DNA of 64,000 nucleotides from JARKPK01 sp964631235 (GTDB lineage: Bacteria; Planctomycetota; Planctomycetia; Pirellulales; Thermoguttaceae): the NCBI GenBank assembly GCA_964631235.1, contig CAZVZX010000017.1, positions 1-64,000 of the forward strand. The letters run 5' to 3'. This document shows positions 37,901 through 47,167 of this stretch, in pieces (positions within the stretch are counted from its first letter, which is position 1; every line of letters begins with the position of its first letter). The position numbers and the translations under genes were made by a program. The notes beneath the pieces are model-generated. The model did no database searches and was not told the origin of the DNA. It saw only the letters and a list, made by a program, of their open reading frames with translations.

Positions 37901-38295
37901 GTTCATTCGGCTCGGTGACGAAGACCGAAGTGTTCACTGCGTCGCGCGGGGTGGTGTTTGCCTGTGCTTCGGGGGCGGCATTGGCCGCCTGTTTGCTGTT
38001 GATCTATTTGCCGCGATGGCGCATGGGGACAACACTCGGCCTTTTCGCCGCGGCATTGACCGCTGCGATGATTGCTCCGGAACAGGCCCTGGTCATTTTC
38101 CAGGCTGCGGTGCCGGGCTTGCTGCTCGGCGGCCTTGGGTACCTAATGGCGCGGCGGCTCGACCGCGCGGCGGCAACGGCCGAGCCGATTTCTTATCAAA
38201 CCCGAATCGCTCCGTTGGATGCGGTCGGCGGCGCGCCGCAGCCGGCCTCGACAACGACGGCCCCCATTGCCGAGCCCGCCTCGGCTGAACCGTAA
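34975..38295 (+). CDS. Giant exported beta-rich protein with C-terminal membrane helices (module A)
   Basis: A 1106-residue protein of unknown function. A TTG at 34975 is the preferred start: GGGAGGA lies seven bases upstream and it yields a clean signal peptide (GWAVNGIVAWAALLASVGALGA). The extracytoplasmic part (about 25-960) begins LYYLKDRQGNLQPVPGFTLEEFEELYKL and is mostly predicted beta strand with no enzymatic motif. Hydrophobic helices follow (about 985-1010 and two more by 1060), then a short cytoplasmic tail. The opening resembles that of the two halves of the next gene: a short proline-containing lead-in, a helix of the EFEEL type, then strands such as VRVPLRLDRGLL. Its stop is two bases before the next ATG, so the two genes form one unit. 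An upstream ATG at 34834 would bury the signal peptide. Confidence 0.65.
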   Translation: MPRTGWAVNGIVAWAALLASVGALGADDPVRRAPTEPGSSPANAVSPLTANGESRVEESKPPLYYLKDRQGNLQPVPGFTLEEFEELYKLKHDLAQQESRPAFSVQRVSVVGRCSTDQAELAVQFIIQTRDDSWVRVPLRLDRGLLYKAVEYRGSGEHLLHFEPEGDGYVCWLRGGTKEPHELTLHMYVPLQTGRDETRLRLAVPRAVASEMKLTVPIADAVARVSERSTLQQASAAGNGSTEFTVLGLGADFEIAWKRPEIQVAAPRPVLEVSASILAQIDTAGVDYDAVLSVRSPTEPFDSFQVVLPPDCELLSSGNSGYTAAVAAGEASVAEGAPRRVEVRLSRKTTGPVEVRLAARRPPLSTRSDAWTELGGFEVLGAGRQWGTIAVTVMNDWQVLWGASRGVRPAEQTPESLRREDLAAVFEFFTQPFSLTARPAPKRTRIYVEPEYRVTVANNEVNLDARLRYTLRGAKVFALEVGLTDWQLDDAGPDHLVATDGVDYDPTTRLATIPLMQPSSGTIELRLRAHKPLPPDASSVQWVLPQPKAHSSSPASVLIAAASPIELLPRSDQLEGLVREQVPSHFALSLPAEPVLFYRSAAGRAVFVADVRRHQRQMTAAVQTTIRVEQRSARVDQVFSYQLAHDAIDQLRVAVPNTLAGDDLMKFECRGEPLPAAPDDLEPADDDRPLRTYRLLLPGPMIGSFEIEAHYEISLPSVPAAKRLTATIPLVMPLADRLTGNRLTVSSVRDWSVDVLPGIWSTVPQSERGAGGRRELSAVCDSSAAMIELSMQPDPISQSGDLIVERQWLQTWLTETSRQDRFVARFSTRSGQVELSIPKGAALGQLSLTLDGRAVDDPLLRQERIILPLSGPPGEPHVVEARYHFAAPRPSRGAMHFDLPSLGPDAWVRRAYWQLVLPDDEQVLKTPEGFCSEMTFERRAFFWQRQPVVGQADLERWSGATTRGPLPSAANCFLYGSFGSVTKTEVFTASRGVVFACASGAALAACLLLIYLPRWRMGTTLGLFAAALTAAMIAPEQALVIFQAAVPGLLLGGLGYLMARRLDRAAATAEPISYQTRIAPLDAVGGAPQPASTTTAPIAEPASAEP

Positions 38296-38297
38296 TC

Positions 38298-41200
38298 ATG
38301 ACGCGAGTGTTGCGGATCGATCCGGCGAACTCGAATCCGTGGCCCGCGCCGCGGGTCGGCGTCGTCGTTTCGGGCAACGATCGTCGTTCGGCGGGGTGTG
38401 CGGCCGCTTCAACCCTTATGCGGAGTTGTTTCGTTTGCCTGTTTGCGGCGGTGTTTGTCGGCACTGCTGTGGCGGTTGAGGCGGCTGCTCCGACAGATTC
38501 ACCGCCCTCCGGGCTCAAACAATTTGTTGCCGCCGCGCCCGCGACGCCGGGAGCCTTGCGAACCGACCGCGCGAGCGGCACGGGCGAGACCGACTCGGCG
38601 GCCGAATCGCCGCGAGAGACGGCCGCCTCGGGCGAGGCCGCTGCGGGTGGGTTTCCGCCGCTCCGCTATCGCCGCGTTTACGTGCCGGCTGACAGCGTCG
38701 ATCGCTGGCCTCGGGGGGCTGTTCGATACCTGCCGGTCGATTCCGACGAGTTCGAGCGGCTGCTTGCCGCGGCCGAGTCGTTGGGCGAGAACAAAGGCGT
38801 CCGCCCGCAAATCACCTCGGCGGAGTATCGGGCGCGATTCGCCGAAGGGTGTTTAATCGACGGCACGGGTCGGCTGACGATTGCCGCACCGGCGGGGCGG
38901 GCGTCTGCGCTAAGTTGGCAAGGAAGCAATTTGGCGGTTTCCCGCCTGCGCTGGGCCCCCGACCAACGACCGGCGACAGCGGGGTTGACCGAAGGCGATT
39001 GGTGCGTCCGCGTCGAAGGTGACGGAGAGTTGGCATTCGACTGGACGCGGGCGGCGATTACTGCCGACGCGCGCGCTACGGTGTTTGATTTGCGTTTTCC
39101 GCCGAGCCCGGCGGCAACGCTTATTTTGGAGTTGCCGGATGATTTGACGCCGGTCGTTGATCGCGGGTTGGTGGCCGCGGACGAGTGGATCGACGAGGGA
39201 ATCCGGCAATGGCGCGTCCATCTCGGCGGCCACCGGCAGACGCTGCTGGAACTGCGATCCGGCGGTGCCGCGGGCGAACCGGTTCCCGCGGGCGGCGTCG
39301 TTACTCGAACGGACTACGCGGCCACGGCACGCGGCGTTGATGTTGCGGCCGGGTGGACCTTGGAGGGCGTGCGCGCGATCGGTCGGCGGATGCACGCGGC
39401 AGTCGATCCGGAGTTGACCATCACGTCGGTGCGCGTCGATGGAGTGGCAACCGAATGGATCACTGAAGACGGGCCCGCCGGGCGTCGGGTGACCGTCGCG
39501 CTGCCCGAGGAATCCGACACGTGTGTCGTCGAGTTTATCGGTCAGGCGCCGTTGCCGATCGGCGATGCCCAGAGACTGCCGCGGGTGTGGCCGACCTCGG
39601 TTCTTTGGCGCGGCGGCACGATGGGGCTGACCGTTTCCGATCAATGGGAAATCGATGACGTCCGGCCGAGCGAACTGATTCCGGCCCCGGCGACGGCAGG
39701 CGAGGCCGATCGGCGCCGTGCGGAATACCGCTGCCTTTCGCCGCAGGCCGGTGTCGCGTTGGCGGTCCGCCCGCTGGCCCCGCGGTTGCGCGTTGCCGGA
39801 GGGACGACGATCGAGGTGAGCGGCACCGGAGCCACGGCTCGGTTCGTCGGCGATGTTGTCTGCGTCCGCGGCGCGGCATTCGAGTTGCCGATGGACGTGG
39901 CGGCCGGCTGGCAAATCGACTCGGTGACGGCTATTCCGGCTGACATGCTGGACGATTGGACGGTGGATCGATCGGCGCCGCACCGGTCGTTGGTCGTCAA
40001 GCTGCGCAAGCCGCTTTCGGGCGACGCACAATTGCGGTTGATGATCAGCGCACGTCGCGCCGGTTCGCCGGTGGGGCAACGTCTTACGGTCAGAAAGCTG
40101 ACCCCGTTGCGTTTTCCTCGCGCCGATTCGCCCGGGCGACTGCTGGCGATTCGAGCCGTCGAGCCGTATCAGATTGACTGGATTGGGTCGCCTCCGACGG
40201 GGCGGGGCGAGATCCGCGAGTTGTCGGCGGTCGAGCGCCAGTGGCTGAGCGACTGGTCGCGCGGCACGGCGTTGAACGAGGCGGAGGCCGCCGAGTCGCT
40301 ACTGGTCGTCCGCGGTCGATCGTCCGGATTTGCCGCGGAGATCGACGTTCAGGCCACCTTCGGCGCCCAGCGAGTTGTGGAAAGTTGCCGCTGGCGTTGT
40401 ACACCCTTGGGCGGAGCAGTGGAAAGCGTGGTCGTCCGCTTTCCGGCGGCCGACGCGGGCGGTTGGCAATGGTCGTTCGGCGGTGCGTCTTTGCGGCCAT
40501 TGTCGGTGCGGCCCGTGCCGTCGGAACCGCCCGACGACGCCGAGCACGACCGTCCTGCCGAGCAATGGAGAATCATTCTTCCCCGGCCTTGCGACGAGCC
40601 GTTCGAGATCGTTGCCATGCGCGAAGCCGCGCGCACCGACCCGATGGACCTTTGGCTCCCCGGCTTGCCCGAGGCCGCGCGGCAAACCGGCGTCTGCCGA
40701 GTGTATTCCGACTTTGCACAAGGATTGCGTTTCGAGAATCACCGATTGTCGAGTTTGACGATCGAAGCAGACCGGCCGGCCGGCAACGTGGTGTTGCGGG
40801 GAGCTTTTGCGTTCGATCCGGCCGAAGAGATGGCTGCGGCAAAGCCGGCGGTGCGCATTTGGTCGGCATGTCCGCAGTTGCGGGCATGGGTTTGGTCCGC
40901 CCGGGGCGAGTCGATCGTCGAAGCCGGCGGAAATGCTCGGCATGTGGTCTGCTATCTGATCGAGAACGAAGGGCTGAGTCGTGCGCAATTCGTGCCGTCG
41001 GCGGCCGCTTTCGGCTCGAATCGGCTCTCGGCCTGCGAAGTGTGGATCGACGATCAGTCGGCCGCCGATGTCGTTGATCGCGACGAAGACGGCTCGTTGG
41101 ATGTGGCGTTGCCGCCGGGGCGCCGCTTCGTGGCCGTCACGCTGATTTTTCACACCGCCGGGCCGCCCCTGGGAACCGTCGGCCGGTTCGTTCCGCCGCG

Positions 41201-44200
41201 TTGGGAGTGCTCGCTGCCCGTCTTCCACGAAATGCGGCAGGTGCGTTTGCCCGCCGGCTATCGATCGCGAAGCGGCGTGTGGTCGGCCGTCGCGGATGAA
41301 CCGCCGGGCGTTCTCCAACGGCTTTTCGGCCCGCTGGTGCGCTCCAAATCGGATTGGGGCGACGCCACGAACGGAACGTTCACGGAGCAAACCGCCCGAG
41401 AAGCGGCGGCCTCGTTGGTTCAGTTGATCGGACAGTACGACCTTCCGCAAGCGGCGCGGGAAAGCGGCGCCCAATTGGACTGGGGCGCCTTGCTCGGCGC
41501 GCTGGACAACTCGCCGTGGTCGAACGCCTTGTTGGTCGATCAGTCGGCCTTGCGCGGCATAGGGATCACGCAGCGGACGGCGGTCATCGACCCGGTGCCA
41601 TCACAGCGCCCGACAACCGGCCGCGACGAATCGTTGGATGCGGCATCGAACGAGCAGCGCGGCTGGCGGCGGCTTCGCCAAGCACGGCTGGCCATCGTTA
41701 CTGATGGGCAACGTGCGCTGCTGACCACCGCGCGCCGGGCGACCGCGATGGGCGACGCGGTGCAGCCCACGGAGCAGCCGGGGCTTTGGCTGATCTCGGC
41801 CCAATCGCTGAAGCATGCGATTGATCAGGTGCATCACGGTGTTTCATGGAAGCTGCTTCCCGCCGAGGCGTGGCGACGCAAGCCGGTCGATGCGGCCGAA
41901 CTCTGGCCGTCGCTGCCCGACATCGACGAACCAATTGCGGCCATCCGAGGAGAATGGGTCGAGGTGAACGACTCGCGGCCGTTTGCCGTGGACTACTATC
42001 ATCATCCCGGCCTAGTACTGCTGGGAGTGGCGGTTTGTGCGGGCTGGTTGTTGGTCGGACCGCGAGTGTTTGCCGGCCGACGGTTTGCTTGGCTGATTGC
42101 GTTGTGGTGTGCGGCGGCAGCGGCCCTGATTGTGCCCGCATGGCTCACACCGATCGGCTGGGGAAGCATGTGGGGGTTGTTGGCAGCCGGCGTTGCGGCA
42201 GCGCTTCGCCGAGGCACGGCCCAGCGACGCGCCGGGGCCGATGAGTCGGCGGGCTCGTCGCGGCAATTCTCGACCGTTGCGCAGGCCGGCGCGGGCCGCA
42301 TGCCGGCCGTCGGGGCGACGATTCTGCTGATCGTTGGTTGCTGCCTATCGGGACGATTGCTCGTTGGCGCCGAGCCGGCCGCACCGATCGAATATCGGGT
42401 GTTTGTTCCGGTCGATGCCGAACAGCGCCCTACCGAGGGAAAGCTGCAAGTGCCCGAGGCGTTCTACCGCGAACTGCATCGCCGTGCGGCGATGCGCGAA
42501 GGCGGGGCGGGGGCTTGGCTTTTGGGCGACCTTTGCGTTCAGGGCGAGTTGAGCCGCGATGTCACTCGCGATCAGTTCACCGTGGACGTGCTTCGGATGG
42601 TCGGAACGTTGCAGGTATTCGCGCCCGATGTCCGGGTGCGATTGCCGCTGCGCCGCGACCAAACGGTGTTGCCGGCCGAGGTCGTTATGCTCGATGGCGA
42701 GCCGGTCGAGGCGCGGTGGAGCGAGTTGGGCGACGCGCTCGAGTTCGAAGTGGCCCTGCCCGGCCGCTATCGGTTGGAGCTGGGGATTCGCCCGCGGAAT
42801 ACAAAGCGCGGCGTGGAAATGGCCCTTCCGCCGGCTCCATCGTCGCGGCTCGAATTGTTGGTGCCGCCCGGTGCGCCCGAGCCGACAGTGTTGGGTGCGC
42901 TGGGTCAAACGCGTTGGCAGAGCGATCCGCGGCGATTGTCGGCCGACTTGGGATCAACCGATCGTTTGGCGATTGAATGGATCGCACCGCCTTCGGTGGC
43001 GATCGACTGCGACCAGCTCTTGTGGTGGCGCACTGCGCCCGGGGCGGCGTCCATTGATGTCCGCCTCCGGCTTCGAGTGGTCGAGGGGCAAACCGATCAG
43101 ATTGCGATCGTTACCGAGGCCGCATTGCAGCCGCGATTCGTTCCGACCGACGATGGCCCGGTGATGGAAACCGAGTTGGTCGGTGCCGACAGCCGTCGCT
43201 TGCTGTTCCGTTGGCCGCAACCGATTTCAGGCGAACGATCGCTCGATTTCACGCTGTTGCCGACGGCGCCGACAGGGGTATTGTGGGCGCCGCGGATCGA
43301 GGTGGCTGACGCCCGCACCACGCGCCGTTGGCTGGCGGTGTCGCTCGATCCGTTGCTTCGGGGCGAAGCGCAAGACGCTGAGTCGGCCGAATTGATCGCT
43401 CCCTCTGACTTCGCCGCGCAATGGGGCGGCAACCTCCTGCCCCCTTCGCTGGCACTTCGGCTGCCGGCCAATGAGCCGTGGCGCTGGCGCGTTTCGCCGC
43501 GGACGGCAACGCTCGACGCCGATCAGCTTCATACCGTCGTGGTCAGCGAGGAAGCGGCCTCCGTCGCGCTCGATGCGCGCGTGCGCCCGGCGGGAGCCGC
43601 CATCTTCCAGTTGGTCTGCCGCACCGCGCCCGAGTTCGATCCGGCATCGATCGATGTTCGGCAAGACGATCGGCCGATCGGGCATCGCACCTCGGTTGGC
43701 CCGGGGAAAATCGTGCTTTGGTTCGACGAGCCGATCACTGGTGAACTCCGCGTTCGTCTGTCGGGCGACATCCCCTTGGAGAGCAAACGTCGTCTTCCGC
43801 TGCCGGCGCTGGCCATCGACGGCGCGGCATCGGAGACGATGTCGTTGAAACTCTTCCGCCATCGCTCGGTTCAGGTGAATTTGCAACCATCGGCCGCGTT
43901 CGTGCCGCAAACCGAGGCGGTCTCGGCGGGCGAACAACCGCCGGGGCCTCACTGCCGGCTGTTCGGCCTGTTTCGCATGCGCTCGGCGGAGGCCGCGGCC
44001 TGGTTGCATGTGACGGCGAACCATCCGGTGATTCGCGGCTCGCAGTGGAATCTGATCGAACGTCGCAGCGACGGTTGGGTTGCGCGGTACGTGGCCGTGC
44101 TTGATGTTGCCAATGGTGTGATCGATGAGCTGCCGCTCGAAGCGCCTGAAGGTTTCGCATTGCCGCGTCCCCAAGAGAATGCAAACGGTTGGAGAGCGGT

Positions 44201-45596
44201 TGAAGCGGCCGGTCCGAACCGGCGATTCTTGATTCGGCCGGTCGATGCGATTTCGGGCGAATTCACCTTCCGTTTGGAGAGTCCGGTATCGGCCAACGGG
44301 CCGCAGCAGCTTTCCGTTCCGATGGTCCGCTTGCAAGACGAGCCGCATGTCCGCCGCTTTGTGGCCCTGCCGAAAACCATCGACGGCAAGGCGGCGCGGT
44401 GGCAGATCGTCGGGTTGCGGAGCGCATCGGCCAATGTGCCCGACGAATTGGGCATGGATCGGACGCAGTTCGATCTGTTCGAAGCCGTGGATGAGAACGC
44501 CCGGGCGACGATTGTTTTGGCCGATCTTCGCCGCGACGAAGCCCAAGTGGCGCTGGCTGATCTGACCGTGGCGGTTCAACCCGGCGGCGCTTATTGGGGA
44601 ACGGCTGTCTTCGATCTGCTTCCCGGGCGGCAAACGGAGTATCCGCTGCGCATGGGGCCGGGGCAAGAACTGCTGCATCTTCGTGCGAACAATCGTCCGA
44701 TCTGTCTGACTGCGGGATTGGGCGGAGAATACACCCTGAGCCTCGGGCCGCAAAGTCTGCCGCAGCGAATCGAGTTGGTCTTTCGCGGGTCGCGCACGGG
44801 CGAGGGGCAACCGTGCGATGGGCCGCGTTTAGGCGGTCTGCCGGTGGCGCGCACGCTATGTACCGTGTATCCACCGATCGCTCGATCAGATGATCTGCGG
44901 CCGATTGCCGACATTTGGGAGGCCCAGTTCGCGCGGGTGCGGCACACCGCAGCCCTAATCGAACGATTTCTGGCGGCCGAGTCGCTCGGCTCGAACGAGC
45001 GGTCGGATTGGTATCGGCGATGGGTCTCGCGACTGGCGGCCGATCTTCGCAGCGCTCAAGCGACCCTTGTCGAGTTGGGGCTGAGCCGTTCCGTGTCGGA
45101 GCAACGGGCCCAGTTGCGCGCGTTGGAGCAGCAACAGGCGGCATTGGCCGAACGGTGGGGACTGGTGGACGAGTGGACGCGGGCCATGGCGTCGACGGCC
45201 CGGGCCGACTCTGTCGATGCCCTGCGCGACTGGGCGGCCGTTGAAGGCCGGCCGGCGATCATTGCTCCGATCGAGAACGCGGGCCGACCGTTGCCGCCAG
45301 CGACGAGCGGCCCGACGGCGAGCGATCCGTCGCGCTGGTGGACATTGGCTCTGCTCGCGGCGGTTGCCGCAGCCGTTTCGTGGAGCGTCTCGCGGCGGCG
45401 CCTGGCGGCCTTCACGGAGGCCGCCCTTTGGTGGATCAAGTGCCATCCGGCGGCCGCGCTGGTGTTCGTCGGCTTTTTGTGGGCGATTTGGTTTCGCCCG
45501 GCCGCCCTCGGCTGGCTCATCGCCTTGATCGGCGCGGGGTTGCTGTTCGCTCCGCTTTGGCCGCAGCGCAACGGGCGCCGCCGAGCGGCGGGATGA
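38298..45596 (+). CDS. Giant two-module membrane protein (modules B1-B2 fused)
   Basis: A 2432-residue protein without a recognised family. A signal-anchor (SCFVCLFAAVFVGTAVAVEA) lies at about 42-62. Module B1 (about 65-1235) is a beta-rich region opening LRYRRVYVPADSVDRW, ending in three or four hydrophobic helices (1240-1310). At M1335 (ATG at 42300) a second signal-like helix appears (ATILLIVGCCLSGRLLVGAEP) followed by YRVFVPVDAEQRPTEG, which restarts the same architecture; module B2 ends in another set of helices (about 2340-2425). There is no stop between the halves, so this looks like an in-frame fusion of two ancestral genes, related to module A just upstream. Start codon uncertain: ATG 38298 is two bases after the previous stop, ATG 38418 would put the signal at the N-terminus; neither has a good ribosome site. 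Confidence 0.62.
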   Translation: MTRVLRIDPANSNPWPAPRVGVVVSGNDRRSAGCAAASTLMRSCFVCLFAAVFVGTAVAVEAAAPTDSPPSGLKQFVAAAPATPGALRTDRASGTGETDSAAESPRETAASGEAAAGGFPPLRYRRVYVPADSVDRWPRGAVRYLPVDSDEFERLLAAAESLGENKGVRPQITSAEYRARFAEGCLIDGTGRLTIAAPAGRASALSWQGSNLAVSRLRWAPDQRPATAGLTEGDWCVRVEGDGELAFDWTRAAITADARATVFDLRFPPSPAATLILELPDDLTPVVDRGLVAADEWIDEGIRQWRVHLGGHRQTLLELRSGGAAGEPVPAGGVVTRTDYAATARGVDVAAGWTLEGVRAIGRRMHAAVDPELTITSVRVDGVATEWITEDGPAGRRVTVALPEESDTCVVEFIGQAPLPIGDAQRLPRVWPTSVLWRGGTMGLTVSDQWEIDDVRPSELIPAPATAGEADRRRAEYRCLSPQAGVALAVRPLAPRLRVAGGTTIEVSGTGATARFVGDVVCVRGAAFELPMDVAAGWQIDSVTAIPADMLDDWTVDRSAPHRSLVVKLRKPLSGDAQLRLMISARRAGSPVGQRLTVRKLTPLRFPRADSPGRLLAIRAVEPYQIDWIGSPPTGRGEIRELSAVERQWLSDWSRGTALNEAEAAESLLVVRGRSSGFAAEIDVQATFGAQRVVESCRWRCTPLGGAVESVVVRFPAADAGGWQWSFGGASLRPLSVRPVPSEPPDDAEHDRPAEQWRIILPRPCDEPFEIVAMREAARTDPMDLWLPGLPEAARQTGVCRVYSDFAQGLRFENHRLSSLTIEADRPAGNVVLRGAFAFDPAEEMAAAKPAVRIWSACPQLRAWVWSARGESIVEAGGNARHVVCYLIENEGLSRAQFVPSAAAFGSNRLSACEVWIDDQSAADVVDRDEDGSLDVALPPGRRFVAVTLIFHTAGPPLGTVGRFVPPRWECSLPVFHEMRQVRLPAGYRSRSGVWSAVADEPPGVLQRLFGPLVRSKSDWGDATNGTFTEQTAREAAASLVQLIGQYDLPQAARESGAQLDWGALLGALDNSPWSNALLVDQSALRGIGITQRTAVIDPVPSQRPTTGRDESLDAASNEQRGWRRLRQARLAIVTDGQRALLTTARRATAMGDAVQPTEQPGLWLISAQSLKHAIDQVHHGVSWKLLPAEAWRRKPVDAAELWPSLPDIDEPIAAIRGEWVEVNDSRPFAVDYYHHPGLVLLGVAVCAGWLLVGPRVFAGRRFAWLIALWCAAAAALIVPAWLTPIGWGSMWGLLAAGVAAALRRGTAQRRAGADESAGSSRQFSTVAQAGAGRMPAVGATILLIVGCCLSGRLLVGAEPAAPIEYRVFVPVDAEQRPTEGKLQVPEAFYRELHRRAAMREGGAGAWLLGDLCVQGELSRDVTRDQFTVDVLRMVGTLQVFAPDVRVRLPLRRDQTVLPAEVVMLDGEPVEARWSELGDALEFEVALPGRYRLELGIRPRNTKRGVEMALPPAPSSRLELLVPPGAPEPTVLGALGQTRWQSDPRRLSADLGSTDRLAIEWIAPPSVAIDCDQLLWWRTAPGAASIDVRLRLRVVEGQTDQIAIVTEAALQPRFVPTDDGPVMETELVGADSRRLLFRWPQPISGERSLDFTLLPTAPTGVLWAPRIEVADARTTRRWLAVSLDPLLRGEAQDAESAELIAPSDFAAQWGGNLLPPSLALRLPANEPWRWRVSPRTATLDADQLHTVVVSEEAASVALDARVRPAGAAIFQLVCRTAPEFDPASIDVRQDDRPIGHRTSVGPGKIVLWFDEPITGELRVRLSGDIPLESKRRLPLPALAIDGAASETMSLKLFRHRSVQVNLQPSAAFVPQTEAVSAGEQPPGPHCRLFGLFRMRSAEAAAWLHVTANHPVIRGSQWNLIERRSDGWVARYVAVLDVANGVIDELPLEAPEGFALPRPQENANGWRAVEAAGPNRRFLIRPVDAISGEFTFRLESPVSANGPQQLSVPMVRLQDEPHVRRFVALPKTIDGKAARWQIVGLRSASANVPDELGMDRTQFDLFEAVDENARATIVLADLRRDEAQVALADLTVAVQPGGAYWGTAVFDLLPGRQTEYPLRMGPGQELLHLRANNRPICLTAGLGGEYTLSLGPQSLPQRIELVFRGSRTGEGQPCDGPRLGGLPVARTLCTVYPPIARSDDLRPIADIWEAQFARVRHTAALIERFLAAESLGSNERSDWYRRWVSRLAADLRSAQATLVELGLSRSVSEQRAQLRALEQQQAALAERWGLVDEWTRAMASTARADSVDALRDWAAVEGRPAIIAPIENAGRPLPPATSGPTASDPSRWWTLALLAAVAAAVSWSVSRRRLAAFTEAALWWIKCHPAAALVFVGFLWAIWFRPAALGWLIALIGAGLLFAPLWPQRNGRRRAAG

Positions 45597-45610
45597 ACCG
45601 CGGCGATCGA

Positions 45611-47167
45611 TCAGCGCGCCAATTCCACGTAGCGCGATTCGCGCAACACGGTGACTTTGATTTCCCCGGGGTAAGTCAACTGCTGCTCGAAGGCGCGGGC
45701 GATGTCGTGGCAGATCTTCGCCGCCGATTCGTCGGTGGTTTCTTTCGCGCTGACGATCACCCGCAACTCGCGGCCGGCTTGAATGGCGTACGCCTGCTCG
45801 ACGCCGCTGAAGCCCGTGGCGATCTTCTCCAGCTCTTCCATGCGTTTGATGTAGCGTTCGAGCGTTTCGCGGCGAGCGCCGGGCCGCGATGCGCTGCATG
45901 CGTCGGCCGTGGCGACCAGCAGCGTATAGGGGTTCTCGATGCGGAGGTCTTCGTGGTGGCCGATGGCGGCATGAACCACTTCGGGCCGCTCGCCGTATCG
46001 TTTCAGCAGGTCGGCGCCGATCTTCGGGTGGCCGCCTTCGATTTCGTGGTCGGCCGCCTTGCCGATGTCGTGCAGCAATCCGCAGCGACGCGCCAATGCG
46101 CCGTCGTAGCCCAGTTCTTCGGCCAACATGCCGGCCAGAAAAGCGACCTCGATGCTGTGCCGCAAGACATTCTGGCTGTAGCTGGTGCGGAAGTGCAGGC
46201 GTCCGAGCAGGTGAACCAAACGTTCGTGCAAGTTGATGATGCCTACTTCTTGGCAGGCGTCTTCGCCCAGCTTTTGAATATGCCGTTCCAGCTCGCGCTG
46301 CGTGTTGGCGACGATTTCCTCGATTCGCGCCGGATGGATTCGCCCGTCGGCAATCAGCTTTTCGAGCGAAAGCCGGGCCACCTCGCGGCGCACCGTATCG
46401 AACGCCGACACGATGACGACATTCGGCGTGTCGTCGATAATCACATCGACACCGGTGGCCTTCTCGAAGGTGCGGATATTGCGTCCTTCGCGACCGATAA
46501 TCCGCCCTTTCATTTCGTCGTTGACATCGACCGTGCTGGTGGTCGATTCCGCCGTGTGAGCGGCCGCGTAGCGCTGCAACGCGGTCAGCAGCATTTCGCG
46601 CGTCTTGCTTTCGGCCGTCTCTTGCAATCGCTTTTCGTGCTTGAGGATCAGCGCGCCGGCCTCTTGCTGCAACTGCTGTTCGAGCAGGTCGAGGAGCCGG
46701 CGGGTGGCTTCCTCTTGGCTGAGCCCGCTGAGCTGATGCAGCGTTTGCCGCTGCATATCGAGCACTTTGGTCAATTCCTCTTTGCGGCGGGCGACCTCTT
46801 GGATCTTTTCGCTCAGCTTGCGCTGGGTCGCTTCGTTGATCTTTTCTTGCTTCCGCAATTGCTCGGCCTGATCTTCCAAGGCATTCTGCCGTTTGTCCAA
46901 AATCCGCTCGCGCTCGTGCAGTTCGGCACGGATCTTGCGAAACTCTTTTTCATTCTCGTCTTGCTGCTTGAGCGAAAGCTCTTTCAGTTCGAGCTCGAAT
47001 TGTTTGCGCCGCGTCTCGACCTCTTGCTCGGCCTTGCGAATGATTTCGCGCGCCTCCGATTCGGCGTCTTTGCGTCGCAAATGATCGAGCAAGCGCACGA
47101 TTCCGAATGTCAGCGCAGCGGCCAGAACGGCCGTGACGACCACGGCTACATAAACCCATGGATCCAC
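45611..47167 (-). CDS. rny: Ribonuclease Y
   Basis: A 518-residue membrane-anchored endoribonuclease that starts mRNA turnover. An N-terminal transmembrane helix (VYVAVVVTAVLAAALTFGIV) is followed by a long charged coiled coil (about 30-190), a KH RNA-binding domain (GRIIGREGRNIRTFEKATGVD) and an HD domain with the catalytic pair H366-D367 (LLHDIGKA). The GTG at 47167 was chosen because GGGAAG precedes it and it gives the standard RNase Y N-terminus; an ORF reading from 47392 has no methionine with membrane-protein character. It converges on the giant gene 14 bases away. Confidence 0.95.
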   Translation of the reverse strand: MDPWVYVAVVVTAVLAAALTFGIVRLLDHLRRKDAESEAREIIRKAEQEVETRRKQFELELKELSLKQQDENEKEFRKIRAELHERERILDKRQNALEDQAEQLRKQEKINEATQRKLSEKIQEVARRKEELTKVLDMQRQTLHQLSGLSQEEATRRLLDLLEQQLQQEAGALILKHEKRLQETAESKTREMLLTALQRYAAAHTAESTTSTVDVNDEMKGRIIGREGRNIRTFEKATGVDVIIDDTPNVVIVSAFDTVRREVARLSLEKLIADGRIHPARIEEIVANTQRELERHIQKLGEDACQEVGIINLHERLVHLLGRLHFRTSYSQNVLRHSIEVAFLAGMLAEELGYDGALARRCGLLHDIGKAADHEIEGGHPKIGADLLKRYGERPEVVHAAIGHHEDLRIENPYTLLVATADACSASRPGARRETLERYIKRMEELEKIATGFSGVEQAYAIQAGRELRVIVSAKETTDESAAKICHDIARAFEQQLTYPGEIKVTVLRESRYVELAR

